From contig NZ_CP118108.1 in the NCBI RefSeq assembly GCF_028747985.1, forward strand, positions 1,493,501 to 1,557,500: a stretch of DNA of 64,000 nucleotides. Reading direction: 5' to 3'. Positions 24,444 to 33,616 of the stretch are shown here, in pieces. Both the position numbers and the translations under genes were made by a program. Every line of letters starts with the position of its first letter. The first letter of the stretch is position 1. The stretch comes from Paenibacillus urinalis. Its GTDB lineage: Bacteria; Bacillota; Bacilli; Paenibacillales; Paenibacillaceae. The notes under the pieces were generated by a model, which saw nothing but the letters and a program-made list of their open reading frames with translations, was not told the origin of the DNA and ran no database searches.

Positions 24444-24764
24444 ATGAATAAACTAATCAAAGTGAAAACAAATCGAGCGAGGAATGTCATCTTTGCCGTC
24501 CTATTGCTGTTACTTATTCTAGCTTATACCTGCCCAACACAAGAAGATTATTATGCTTGGCTGCATGAGGAACACGGTATTTCATGTGATCAATATAATT
24601 ACGTGGATGGACTTGGCTGTGTGAAAGACGGACAAATGGTCCTCCGTTCAGGGTCTACTTTTAGCGGTATGATCTTCAACAAGCGTGAGATGAAATATAA
24701 GCTCTTAGAAGATGGTACGGTGTATAAAGTAAATACAGTAGGATTTATTAATACTTTCTTCTAG
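24444..24764 (+). CDS. membrane-anchored small protein (106 aa)
   Basis: ATG 24444 has a GAGGAG SD. One N-terminal membrane helix (VIFAVLLLLLILAYTC) is followed by PTQEDYYAWLHEEHGISCDQ and a region of short beta strands. The 'NPT/CPT-xxxYxxWL' element after the helix recalls DUF4359 proteins. Two Cys (SCDQ, LGCV) could form a disulfide outside. Function unknown. Confidence 0.6.
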   Translation: MNKLIKVKTNRARNVIFAVLLLLLILAYTCPTQEDYYAWLHEEHGISCDQYNYVDGLGCVKDGQMVLRSGSTFSGMIFNKREMKYKLLEDGTVYKVNTVGFINTFF

Positions 24765-24860
24765 GGTTCGATGCTTGCTATGCCGACGTAGATGCTCTAT
24801 TTGCCTATTTCAGCCGTGATGAAGTAATTAGCAGATCTAACAATGAAAGAGGGATGATCT

Positions 24861-25361
24861 ATGGAAGTTCGGCAGATGGCAACAGCGTACCTGTTTAACG
24901 AGGATAAAGTGCTCATGCTAAAAAGATTAGGAAGCCGGCTTCCTGATGATGCCTTCTGGACCGGACTTGGTGGCCATCTCGAACCGGAGGAGCTGTCTCA
25001 TCCCAAAGAGGCGTGTATTCGTGAAGTGTATGAGGAGTCCGGCATCAAGAGCGAGGATATCATAGATTTAGAGCTGAAGTATATTTTACATCGAATCAAG
25101 AATAGTGAGATACGTCTCCAGTATGTGTACTTTGGTAAAACGGATATGGTAGATCTAGCAGCTTGTGATGAAGGAGAGCTGATCTGGGTACCGAAAAAGG
25201 AACTGCTTAACCTCACCATGTCCAGAATTAATAGCTTCATGCTGGAGCACTACCTCACCAGTCCTTCCAGTCAGCACATTATGGTGGGAACGATTACCCT
25301 AAATAAGCTGGGAAAACCCCTAATGCAATGGTCGGAACTGAAGGACCCCCTCATATTTTAG
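24861..25361 (+). CDS. NUDIX hydrolase
   Basis: 166 residues. The Nudix box is present: GGHLEPEELSHPKEACIREV followed by YEESGI, with the REVYEES metal-binding helix intact and a two-residue longer loop, common in this subgroup. Substrates are nucleoside diphosphates linked to another moiety; this one may clean damaged nucleotides. ATG 24861 sits after GAGGGATGATC. The next gene (GNAT) follows 26 bases later with its own SD. Confidence 0.9.
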   Translation: MEVRQMATAYLFNEDKVLMLKRLGSRLPDDAFWTGLGGHLEPEELSHPKEACIREVYEESGIKSEDIIDLELKYILHRIKNSEIRLQYVYFGKTDMVDLAACDEGELIWVPKKELLNLTMSRINSFMLEHYLTSPSSQHIMVGTITLNKLGKPLMQWSELKDPLIF

Positions 25362-25387
25362 GATTAGCGAAAAAGGAGGAGGCAGTT

Positions 25388-25801
25388 ATGGATTCTGTTG
25401 TAGTTCCTATTTTAATTAATAATTCGATTCAAGATCATGAAGTGCCTGATTTGCGGCAGTCTGTCGGATGGGACAGGAGAGAGCAGGATTATCCGATTTT
25501 GTTCGAGCGATGTTTGTTATGGGGAAGTGCACGAGATATGAACGGAAGGCTTATTGGATTTGGTTATATTACCGGGACAGGACTCGAGCATGGTTATATG
25601 GAGGATATCATGATCCATCCGGAATATCAGAGACAGGGCCTGGGCAAGCAGTTGGTTCAGGCGTTGCTGCATGCGGCAGAGGCTGCACGAATACCTATAG
25701 TAACTGTAACTTTTGCAGATCAGCATGAATTATTTTACATAGAGAGTGGATTTAAGCGATGTAGAGGAGGCGTATGGAGATCAAGGGGAGAGGAGCGTTA
25801 G
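25388..25801 (+). CDS. GNAT acetyltransferase
   Basis: 137 residues. MEDIMIHPEYQRQGLGKQLV (residues 72-91) is the acetyl-CoA binding motif and FYIESGFKRC closes the domain. The ATG at 25388 has AAGGAGGAGG upstream; upstream codons in the same frame overlap the NUDIX gene. Its stop is four bases before the next start. Likely operon NUDIX-GNAT-membrane protein. Substrate unknown. Confidence 0.88.
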   Translation: MDSVVVPILINNSIQDHEVPDLRQSVGWDRREQDYPILFERCLLWGSARDMNGRLIGFGYITGTGLEHGYMEDIMIHPEYQRQGLGKQLVQALLHAAEAARIPIVTVTFADQHELFYIESGFKRCRGGVWRSRGEER

Positions 25802-25805
25802 CTCC

Positions 25806-26411
25806 ATGAAAAACAGAGCGAGATTAGATGGAAGAAAGAGAAGGTTTAGAATTCTATTCATCATCGGTTTACTGATTTTTCTAGGGTATGTGCTTGCTGT
25901 CATTGCAGGGATCTTCTCATTTCAGTCACAGACCCATGAAAGTATGGGTGAAACAGCACCGAATGAACCTGTGAAAATGTATGTTCTAAACGGAAGCGGA
26001 GATCTGTGGAATATCCAGGACTATACTATTCTAATCGGAGCAGGACAGATTATGCGTGGAAAAGCAAAGCTGTCTTATATGGGAGATTCCAAAGATCTTC
26101 AAAATATTCGTCATATTGATGTAAGCTTCTACGAACAGATGGACAAGGACAGCAGGGAAAGTGTATATGGCTGGTCAGCCGAAGCAATAGGAGTGGCATC
26201 TGCATCACTAAGCAGTATTGAAGATAATGTGAAAGAGATGGGTACTAATACTGGGAGTTATTCTTACGATGAACTGAAAAAGAATGCAGACACCTATGAA
26301 TCGACTTCTGCAGTAATTACATGGGAAGATCTTAAAGGACAATCCTATTCAGATACAGTGGAGCTATCGATTGCCCATTCTGCTGAAATCGTTGGCCTTG
26401 CTGAGGAGTAG
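25806..26411 (+). CDS. membrane-anchored hypothetical protein (201 aa)
   Basis: A basic N-terminus (KNRARLDGRKRRFRILF) precedes one membrane helix (IIGLLIFLGYVLAVIAGIF). An exported domain follows with a beta-like core (MYVLNGSGDLWNIQDYTIL and GQIMRGKAKLSYMGDSKD). Not recognised. Ends before a strong bidirectional terminator. Confidence 0.65.
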   Translation: MKNRARLDGRKRRFRILFIIGLLIFLGYVLAVIAGIFSFQSQTHESMGETAPNEPVKMYVLNGSGDLWNIQDYTILIGAGQIMRGKAKLSYMGDSKDLQNIRHIDVSFYEQMDKDSRESVYGWSAEAIGVASASLSSIEDNVKEMGTNTGSYSYDELKKNADTYESTSAVITWEDLKGQSYSDTVELSIAHSAEIVGLAEE

Positions 26412-26439
26412 TTAGGAACAGAACTGGCTTCACAGATAT

Positions 26440-26490
26440 AAAAAATAAAAGATGGACGTAGAGGTTCACGTCCATCTTTTATTTTTTATT
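26440..26490. terminator. bidirectional terminator
   Basis: About 20 bp of near-perfect stem (AAAATAAAAGATGGACGT on the left) around AGAGGTTC, T-rich on both strands. It separates the + strand operon from the convergent P450. Confidence 0.9.
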
Positions 26491-26526
26491 AAACGCATTG
26501 CATTCAATTTATAGTTACATAATCCC

Positions 26527-27789
26527 CTACACAGCCTTTACGTTGATCATGACGATGCGGCTGTGCGGCAGAGAGGGCATCTCATGAAAGCTGAAGCTCA
26601 AATCCTGCTGAGGGATATCATACTCCATCTTGTTCGCAAGATAATCGAGACTCTCCTTCATGATTTCGATCGTGATTCATTCACCGGCACAGCGGTGTCC
26701 TGTATAGTGATCTCCGCCGCCTTGCGGAATGAAATTGAATGGACTTCTATTCCAATCATGGAAGCGATCCGGTCTGAACTTCTCAGGATTATCCCACAGA
26801 TCCGGGTGATGGTTCGTACCGTACAGATCAAGGAGGGTTAGAACACCCTTCTCAAATTCATACCCTTGCCAAGTAAAATCCTTGGTTGGACGTGCAGGCA
26901 GGAACGGGAAGAAGGGATAGAAACGGCGTACCTCCTGCACAAAATTCTGAAGATAGTCTTCTTCTGCCGTCGCCAGCTTCTTGCGCTCCTCAGGCTGCTG
27001 AATGACCGCCAGTGCCGTGAAGCAGATATAAATAGCGATCGCGACGATCGGGCGCAGGATGTTGATGATTTCTACGGCAGCCGTTTGTGAATCGAGAAGC
27101 TCTCCCTTCAGATCACGGTGCATGGCGAACGTGTGGAGTGTGCTCTGTTCGGGTGCTTCTATTTCACCTGTACGGACTTGCTCAACCAGGCCACTAATCC
27201 ATTTCTCCGCCTTAGAGCGGGCGTTCTTCCCCTTCATGTGCTTGATACCGATTGCAGCGGTGGCTTCAATCATGGCGCCAAACCAGGCTGCTTTTTCTTG
27301 TGCTTCCGCTTCTCGCAAAGGCACGCCTGCCCACTCGCAGGCAGCCCGGCACAGGAGCTCCTGTGCCTCCTTATAGAGCTGCACCTTCGGCATAGTCTCC
27401 CACCGCTGAGCCGCAAGGGCCCAATGCTTGCGAGTGATCGTCCGCATTTGGGCAAGGGCTTCAGTGGACATCACAGACATGAACATGTTTTTGCGATGAT
27501 GATGTTCTTCTCCGTCCAAGGTTTGAACGCCGCCCTCACCAAAAAGAGTGTTAATGACCCGCTTCGGTGCAGCGCCAATTCTTTCAAATTTATCATTATC
27601 ATAAAACAGCTTGGCAGCTTCTTCTCCCCGCATACAGATCGCGCGTTCACCAAGAAGACGTGTTTCAAAAATATCCGATTGGAACCCGATTGTACGATTC
27701 GTTATGTATAGGTAGCCTTCACGCAGCACACTTAAGCTGTGATCCAGGCCTTCCTCCTTAGGCAAGAGCTTCTTTTCTTCCACCTGCAT
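26527..27789 (-). pseudogene. CYP152-like cytochrome P450 (fatty-acid peroxygenase) with in-frame TGA
   Basis: Read through, the gene is 420 codons, the normal CYP152 length. The I-helix has ILRPIVAIAIY, where CYP152 enzymes use Arg-Pro to hold the fatty-acid carboxylate in place of the usual acid/Thr pair. The heme loop is FIPQGGGDHYTGHRCAGE with the Cys ligand. The next codon is TGA (26677-26679) where the family has Trp, and the expected L-helix continues in frame ([17 protein letters not shown]...) to TAG at 26527. These enzymes use H2O2 to hydroxylate fatty acids. As written, the product would lose its last 50 residues and probably not fold. Confidence 0.85.
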
Positions 27790-27870
27790 CCACCTCCTAA
27801 TTAAGGATCAAAATGAGACTTACATCATTTTAGTACCCTTATACGGTAGGATTAAACAAGACAGATAGCT

Positions 27871-28602
27871 TTATGTACTGGCAGGCAGTTTAGTTCCCTT
27901 ATAGACAGCATAGGTCTTATACGTTCCATCTTCCGCAATTTCAAGACAGTTCAGCTGTTTGCCATACGCGCACGCTCCGTCAATACCGATCTTGTCCTTC
28001 TGGAACCACACTCCGGGGGATTCATGCAGATGCACCGTCGGCGTATGTCCGAATACGACCGGCTTATCTAGACTGGTGGGCTGATCATGAAAAAGATCGC
28101 GTATCCATATAAAATCATCCTCCGGCTGCTCTCTAAAATCCGCATAGAATGGATTAATGCCTGCGTGGACGAACAAGTGGGTATCCGTTTCATAGTAATA
28201 TGGCAAAGCTTGAATAAATTCCAGGTGATGAGGATAATGCTCCATAATATAAGTTTTTGCTTCTGCGTAGGCATTTTTGTTAAAGTAATGATCTTCGAAG
28301 TAGGAAGGACCCATATAGCTCTCGACCGTCTGGTACCCTCCGTTTTTCAGCCAGCGATCATCCTCCTGCAGCAGCATCGCCTCCAGGAACAGCTGATCGT
28401 GGTTCCCCCTTAGTGTAACGACACCATAATCCTGATGAAGCTGTATGATTTGGTTAAGTACTTCCTTGCTGTTCGGTCCGCGATCTACATAATCGCCGAG
28501 GAGTATGAGCTTGTCCTGCTCTGGTATGTAATTTGCTGTATGCAGCAATGCGTTAAATTCATCGTAGCAGCCATGAATATCACTGATGACCAAGGTTCGA
28601 AT
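27871..28602 (-). CDS. PPP-family metallophosphatase, apparent ATT start
   Basis: 243 residues with the full PPP core: SDIHGCYDEF, LLGDYVDRGPNS, LRGNHDQLF, then LFVHAGINP and VVFGHTPT, giving the two-metal site. Such enzymes dephosphorylate Ser/Thr proteins or dinucleotides such as Ap4A. The only usual start, TTG 28593, is 17 bases from the SD. AAAGGAG stands eight bases before an ATT at 28602 that gives the family's usual N-terminus (M)RTLVISDIHG. I use that start. Confidence 0.85.
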   Translation of the reverse strand: MRTLVISDIHGCYDEFNALLHTANYIPEQDKLILLGDYVDRGPNSKEVLNQIIQLHQDYGVVTLRGNHDQLFLEAMLLQEDDRWLKNGGYQTVESYMGPSYFEDHYFNKNAYAEAKTYIMEHYPHHLEFIQALPYYYETDTHLFVHAGINPFYADFREQPEDDFIWIRDLFHDQPTSLDKPVVFGHTPTVHLHESPGVWFQKDKIGIDGACAYGKQLNCLEIAEDGTYKTYAVYKGTKLPAST

Positions 28603-28799
28603 AGCAAGCTCTCCTTTCCTGATATATCTTATTCGTGCGGCCTATGATATTGCTAAAAGAAATTATATATCAAATAGAGGGAAATGGCGTTGTTTCTTAT
28701 AACTAAAGATAAATATACTCAGCTCAGGAATGGACTGCAACAGGGGAGGATGCTATTATCTCTTGTAAATTCACCGATGAGCAGGAAAGGATGATCCAA

Positions 28800-29285
28800 A
28801 TGGATATTCATTTGTTTAAAGAACTGCTATGTACAAAGCTCGATGATATCGAGAAAAGAACCTTGCATGTGCTTCATCAGTTGAATGATGATGAGGTGAA
28901 CTATCGCTACAATGAAGCTTCCAACAGCATTGCCAACTTGGTTGTGCATATTAGCGGCAATATTGATGAACGCGTTCGTCGAGGCATTCGGGGATCCGAT
29001 GTAACGAGAGACAGAGACGCCGAATTCGATGTGTTATACCGTACAAGAGATGAGCTTATCGAGATCACAAAGGAATCGTACCAAGATGTTAGACAGACCA
29101 TTGAGCTAATGAGTGAAGAAGATTTGATGAAGACGCAAGTCATCCGGGATCAGGAACGGAGTAACATGGATATTCTGTTTGCTTGTGTGACGCATTTCTC
29201 GGAACATTTGGGGCAGATGCTGTACCTTGCCAAAATGCTCAAGGATCAGGATTTCATTACGGCATCCGTGCCAAAAAGAAAGTAG
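28800..29285 (+). CDS. DinB-superfamily protein (DUF1572-like)
   Basis: 161 residues, a four-helix bundle. Helix 2-3 holds SIANLVVHISGNIDERVRRG, where the first metal-binding His lies, and the C-terminal helix has THFSEHLGQMLYLAKML with the other two His. This is the DinB/YfiT fold used by bacillithiol- or mycothiol-dependent transferases. ATG 28800 follows GGAAAGGATGATC. The substrate is not known. Confidence 0.8.
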   Translation: MDIHLFKELLCTKLDDIEKRTLHVLHQLNDDEVNYRYNEASNSIANLVVHISGNIDERVRRGIRGSDVTRDRDAEFDVLYRTRDELIEITKESYQDVRQTIELMSEEDLMKTQVIRDQERSNMDILFACVTHFSEHLGQMLYLAKMLKDQDFITASVPKRK

Positions 29286-29373
29286 AATGGAATGAATTTC
29301 TGTTCTGTCTTCGTTTATAACTCTCTTCAAACGTTTATATATCTATCAAGATGAACAAAGGGAGAGACTTCAT

Positions 29374-29502
29374 ATGGCAGGAAACAGAGAACACCTAACC
29401 AAACGCAAAAAGAAAATCACCGTTGGAATCATTGTTGCTGTTCTATTGTTAGCTTCATTTTTGCTCTATTATTTTGGTAACTTTACCGCTGTAGATGTAT
29501 AA
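29374..29502 (+). CDS. tiny single-pass membrane protein (42 aa)
   Basis: ATG 29374 with GGGAGAG upstream. Basic N-terminus (NREHLTKRKKK) then one membrane helix (ITVGIIVAVLLLASFLLYYF). Its own terminator follows at 29538. Unknown role. Confidence 0.6.
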   Translation: MAGNREHLTKRKKKITVGIIVAVLLLASFLLYYFGNFTAVDV

Positions 29503-29537
29503 GATAGTGATCTAGAATATAAGCTTCAGCTTGAATG

Positions 29538-29564
29538 CCCTCGCGTGTAAATGCGGGGGTTTTT
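29538..29564 (+). terminator. Rho-independent terminator
   Basis: CCCTCGC pairs with GCGGGGG, then T5. Confidence 0.8.
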
Positions 29565-29654
29565 GAGTTGTAGACAATCGTGTAGAATATAATAGAAAAT
29601 CCAATATTTTCAATATAATCTAAAGGTTAGATATTAACGTATCAGGGGGAACTT

Positions 29655-30035
29655 ATGAGATTCTATATTGCTTCGAGCTTTAGAAACATGGAGCATGTTC
29701 ATTACACTGCTGAACAGCTTGTCTTGAGAGGTCATACACATACCTATGATTGGACCAGACATGGGAAAGCCACTACGCATGCAGAGCTCACCGCAATTGG
29801 AGAAGCGGAAATGGAAGGGGTCATTCGTTCCGATGTATTCATTATGATGATGCCTGCAGGCAAGGGAAGTCATATTGAGCTCGGTATTGCCCTGGGTACA
29901 GGAAAGGAAGTATGGATATACTCAGAATCAGAACATGTCTATGAACCGGAGCAGTCCAGTACATTCTATCATTTGCCTGAAGTGAACCGATTTGTAGGGA
30001 CAATTGAGAATTTGATAGAATCCGTGTCCAAATAG
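29655..30035 (+). CDS. nucleoside 2-deoxyribosyltransferase-like protein
   Basis: 126 residues with a Rossmann-like fold. It starts MRFYIASSFRN; the middle has AIGEAEMEGVIRSDVFIMMMPAGKGSHIELGIALGTGK, matching the 'D...G..xSDVFI...P...S...ELG.A' pattern of the NDT family (catalytic Glu in HIELG). The enzymes cleave or transfer deoxyribose on nucleosides; close homologues in Bacilli are mostly uncharacterised. ATG 29655 has a GGGGGAA SD. Confidence 0.78.
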   Translation: MRFYIASSFRNMEHVHYTAEQLVLRGHTHTYDWTRHGKATTHAELTAIGEAEMEGVIRSDVFIMMMPAGKGSHIELGIALGTGKEVWIYSESEHVYEPEQSSTFYHLPEVNRFVGTIENLIESVSK

Positions 30036-30054
30036 GGGAGAGAGTAAAAATAAA

Positions 30055-30486
30055 ATGAAGAAGAGGCTGCTTATTTCTGCGGGAGTGTTGTTGTTCCTTG
30101 CCGTCATTTACATCACATCCAGGTCTTTCTTTATAACAGAGCCTCCGGATCTGATTGGGCGCTTGGATGAGCAGGAGCTTCTCTTTCATAAAGGCTCGTA
30201 TGTCTGGACGAGTGGGATAGCAGATGCACCGGAACCAACGGAAATAGCCAACCAATATGAGGGATATGAAGTGACTCCCAGCACAGACATGATTCTATCT
30301 TTCTCTATTCAGCCTTCGGAGTATTTGGTTTTACAAGTAACAGGTACGGAGCAGAGCGCAATTCCGGTAAAAGATAATACGATCCGAACCCCTTCTGAGC
30401 CAGGCACATATTTCATCGTGATCTACGGAGAATGGCCGGCTGGTACGGGTACTTATGTAGTCAAGCTTGAGGTGGACCCGAAGTAA
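30055..30486 (+). CDS. membrane-anchored hypothetical protein (143 aa)
   Basis: N-terminal helix (KKRLLISAGVLLFLAVIYI) anchors a beta-rich exported domain (LFHKGSYVWTSGIADAPEP, ILSFSIQPSEYLVLQVTGTE, EPGTYFIVIYGEWPAGTGTY) that resembles an Ig-like fold. ATG 30055 follows GGGGAGAGAG. It lies 19 bases after the previous gene, so they are co-transcribed. Function unknown. Confidence 0.7.
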   Translation: MKKRLLISAGVLLFLAVIYITSRSFFITEPPDLIGRLDEQELLFHKGSYVWTSGIADAPEPTEIANQYEGYEVTPSTDMILSFSIQPSEYLVLQVTGTEQSAIPVKDNTIRTPSEPGTYFIVIYGEWPAGTGTYVVKLEVDPK

Positions 30487-30526
30487 TTGAAGAGGACTAA
30501 TCATATCTGGGAGGATGATCACCGCA

Positions 30527-31120
30527 ATGAACCCTAAACCGCAGCTCGTGCTTGATGCCGGAGGCGTCATCACGGCTAATCTGTCGCCAAACTATTGGAA
30601 TAAACTGATGTTATCAGATATAGTCTCTGGCAATAGTGTTGTTCGCAAATTTAAAGAAGAGCTCAGGGAGTCATTATGGTCTGGGCATGTTTCGGAAGCG
30701 GAATTCTACGTTTGGATAAGAAGGCAAATCAATAAAGTAGATCAAAGTGATGAGGTCATGAGGCGAATGCTGCAAACCCATTTGAGGCTATTGCCTACTG
30801 CGGAATGGGTAGCAAAATGGTCTGAAAAAGCAAACATACATATTCTAAGTAATCATAGACATGAATGGTTATCACCTGTATTGGCACCGCTCATGCCCTA
30901 CATCACATCCTGTACCATTTCGAGTGAGGTTGGGATGTGTAAACCGGGTGCTGCTATCTACAACGCTTTGCACGGCAGGCTGGAGCATAGCGATGAGATT
31001 TATTTTGTTGATGATCAAGAGCGTAATCTGCTGCCTGCAAGAGAGATGGGATGGGAGACCATTTTGGCAGATTCGGCAGGACAGTGGACTAAGACTGTCA
31101 ATGAACTATTGAAGTGCTGA
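30527..31120 (+). CDS. HAD superfamily hydrolase
   Basis: 197 residues. Motif I LVLDAGGVI (nucleophile Asp), a helical cap, motif II ILSNHRH, motif III around MCKPGAAIYNAL, and motif IV FVDDQERNLLPAREMGW. Motif I has Gly where most HAD phosphatases have the second Asp (DxD), so phosphatase activity may be weak or the reaction different. ATG 30527 follows GGGAGGATGATC. The substrate is not clear. Confidence 0.83.
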   Translation: MNPKPQLVLDAGGVITANLSPNYWNKLMLSDIVSGNSVVRKFKEELRESLWSGHVSEAEFYVWIRRQINKVDQSDEVMRRMLQTHLRLLPTAEWVAKWSEKANIHILSNHRHEWLSPVLAPLMPYITSCTISSEVGMCKPGAAIYNALHGRLEHSDEIYFVDDQERNLLPAREMGWETILADSAGQWTKTVNELLKC

Positions 31121-31274
31121 GCCAGGAATCTTCCGCTTTCTAAATGAATACGGTAGTATGTGAGCTTGAACAACTTCTGATGTTTTTGCCGAGTTAGTGA
31201 CTCTCTAGTCTGAGGATTGAAGCTGCTATGATCAACACTTTGAGGAAATAAAGTAGTTCAAAGGGGGAGTTTAC

Positions 31275-31814
31275 TTGAATATAGAAAATGTGGATATAGA
31301 AATCAGCGAGCTGCACGAGCGTTTTATGGCATCCAATTTACCGCTGCGGTATACTCTTCAGGAAGCAGATCATCTATTGAAAAGTAAATATGGTGTTGTT
31401 GTTGTGAACCCTTTGGAAGTATCCGACCTGAAAAAAGACCCTCTAATCCACTACAATCATATCGTAAAAATCTATCATGTGAACGACAGTCAAATTCTAT
31501 CGTCCATCTTTACTTCTCAAGAGCAAGAAATGATAAAAGAAATGCAGGCAATGCATACAACGGTCCCTTCTGAGGAGGATTCCTTGACGGGTGCAGAACG
31601 GCTGTGGAGAAAGATCAGGCAGGGCAGATTGCTTCGCATTATTATAGAAAGTGAAGATAAACAATACATTACCGGATTTACACTTCAGGGAATGAGCCAG
31701 CAGCTACTGCAGGAATTATACATATTAAGAGGACTCCGAGAAGAAGAATGCCATCTAGGTAATGAAAATTACGCAACCTACCTTAAGCTCCTTCATCAAC
31801 GAGGCTATATTTAG
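31275..31814 (+). CDS. hypothetical protein (179 aa)
   Basis: TTG 31275 after GGGGGAG. A soluble, charged protein; no signal or membrane helix. The N-terminal half is mixed alpha/beta (KYGVVVVNPLEVSDLKKDP), followed by helical parts. Family not recognised. Confidence 0.65.
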   Translation: MNIENVDIEISELHERFMASNLPLRYTLQEADHLLKSKYGVVVVNPLEVSDLKKDPLIHYNHIVKIYHVNDSQILSSIFTSQEQEMIKEMQAMHTTVPSEEDSLTGAERLWRKIRQGRLLRIIIESEDKQYITGFTLQGMSQQLLQELYILRGLREEECHLGNENYATYLKLLHQRGYI

Positions 31815-31866
31815 CGTGGGTCTATGGTTGAAGAACGACTTTTGAGGAAGTCAAAGGAGAGTGTTG

Positions 31867-32214
31867 ATGATAAAAAAACACATTTTTATTTCGTTGTTAT
31901 TAATGATCTTACCAACTTTAGCAGGCTGCAGTTTGATTTCAACTCATGAACAGACACCGATCGAAATGGTGGCATTCAGTAGCCTTACACATGAAGAACA
32001 AGCTTTAATACCTGCCAGCCTGAAGGATTCAAGCGTAGAGAAAGTAAGAGTTAATGAGGAGAACGACTCCTATATGTATAGTAATGTAGGCAATGATCAA
32101 GTTTATGCTGTGACTTTCAATCATACCGGTACGAATACTTCGGGTGATCTTGTCGTCTATGTTGACTTGGATAAGGAAACTGTTGTTGGTAAAGGATTTA
32201 CTAAGAATGAATAG
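31867..32214 (+). CDS. lipoprotein (115 aa)
   Basis: ATG 31867 is chosen because AAAGGAGA lies six bases upstream. The signal (IKKHIFISLLLMILPTLAGC) carries a lipobox LAGC. The mature part has SSLTHEEQALIPASLKDS and a beta-rich end (VYAVTFNHTGTNTSGDLVVY). It resembles small Bacillus lipoproteins of unknown role. Possibly co-transcribed with the previous gene. Confidence 0.75.
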   Translation: MIKKHIFISLLLMILPTLAGCSLISTHEQTPIEMVAFSSLTHEEQALIPASLKDSSVEKVRVNEENDSYMYSNVGNDQVYAVTFNHTGTNTSGDLVVYVDLDKETVVGKGFTKNE

Positions 32215-32222
32215 ATAGCCTC

Positions 32223-32270
32223 AAAAAAAGAAGCACTCGGTCACCAGCGATGGTAACCGAGTGCTTCTTT
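32223..32270. terminator. bidirectional terminator
   Basis: GAAGCACTCGGT pairs with ACCGAGTGCTTC with further pairing inside; A-run before and T-run after. Shared with the convergent rtcB remnant. Confidence 0.9.
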
Positions 32271-32274
32271 CAAA

Positions 32275-33507
32275 TTAATTACTCGCTTTGAAATTGTACA
32301 GCGGCTTAATAATCTCTACAATCTCTAATGCATCTACCGTATTCTCCAGAATTTCTTCGATTGGTTTGTAGGCCATTGGGGCTTCATCCAGCGTAGCGGT
32401 GCTTACGGATGAGGTCCATACGCCGCGCATGGTGTCCTTGAAATCGTTCATATGCAAAATATCCTTGGCTCTGGATCGGCTCATCAGGCGGCCTGCACCA
32501 TGGGGGGCGGAATGATTCCAATCAGGATTGCCTTTGCCAATGGCGATAATGGAACCGTCTCGCATATTGATCGGTATGATGACCTTTTCACCTGCTTTGG
32601 CTGAGATCGCGCCTTTGCGGATGATTTTGTCCTCTGGATTAATATAGTTATGAATGGTTGTGAATTTCTACAGTTGACGGTAATCCAAGTTCAAGAATTC
32701 TGCAATGGCCTTCGACATCCCTTGGCGGTTTAAGAGAGCGAACTCCTGTGCTGCGTACATGTCCGCTAAATATTCGTCAGCCCCAGCCCCTTCGAGGTAC
32801 ATAAGCGGTTTTGGAACCTGGTACACTTCCATGAGTGCTTTATACTTCTCGATAACGGCAGGGATCGCATCAAGATTGCCAGACTTTTTGAGCAGTCCGA
32901 TCTCCTCGTTTTGCTGAAGAGTCAGGTCTTTCATGCGGTCTGTACAATAGAGCTCCGCTTTTTTCTGATGATATTTGGCGACTTGAAGTCCAAGATTGCG
33001 GCTTCCAGAATGGATCACCAGGATTTTGTTACCTGAAGAATCCTCATTAATTTCAATAAAATGATTGCCTCCGCCCAGACTTCCCACACTTCTTAGATGC
33101 TTCTCATAGACCGTACCTGTTTTGCTTGCAATGTTCTCTATTTTTTGCTCCAGTAGGGGCTTATGAATAGGGTGAGCGACTTTTTGGTGAATGGAATGAC
33201 CATGAGGGACTTTATGACGTATAAAGCAATCCAGCTCTTCAAAATTGATATCGATCGGTCCGAGAGATGTAACTTCCATCCCGCAGCCAATATCCACACC
33301 GATGAGGTTAGGGACGACCCGTCCTGCAAGCTCAGCCGTAAATCCGATGACGCAGCCCTTTCCTGCATGGGTATCTGGCATGATGCGGATCTGTACACCT
33401 TCAAAGGCCTTCTGATTACACAGCTCAAGGACTTGAGCATAAGCCGTTTCATCGATCGTATCTGTAAAAATTTTAGCCGTGTTGTATTTTCCTATAGCTT
33501 CTATCAT
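32275..33507 (-). pseudogene. rtcB: RtcB-type RNA ligase with in-frame TAG
   Basis: Read through, 410 residues, normal for RtcB, which joins 2',3'-cyclic phosphate and 5'-OH RNA ends using GTP and Mn2+. Metal-site motifs are intact: NLIGVDIGCGM, GSLGGGNHFIE, VIHSGSRNLG. After DYRQL a TAG (32668-32670) interrupts the frame, which continues KFTTIHNYINPEDKIIRKGA to the C-terminal domain. That part carries SAPHGAGRLMSRSRA, whose His is the one guanylylated in the family. The truncated product would therefore lack its catalytic His. Homologues probably have Glu at the stop. Confidence 0.88.
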
Positions 33508-33616
33508 ATGAATAACTCCTTTTCTTGCAAACGCGAAAAACCATGATTGTAATAATATAACATTGATCTATATCTGACAGGGATAAAAAACCGTTTAAAT
33601 TATTTTTTCTGTGAAG

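Noticed and set aside
26677..26679. Selenocysteine at the TGA of the P450
   Set aside because: Trp is expected at this position, the heme ligand Cys is already present, and no SECIS-like stem is apparent just after the codon.
27118..27711. 197-codon frame on the + strand opposite the P450
   Set aside because: It is a shadow of the P450 gene: no SD, Cys/Phe/His-rich nonsense composition, and the opposite strand has clear P450 motifs.
32668..32670. Pyrrolysine at the TAG of rtcB
   Set aside because: No pyl genes in view and no reason for Pyl at this place; a nonsense mutation or base error is simpler.
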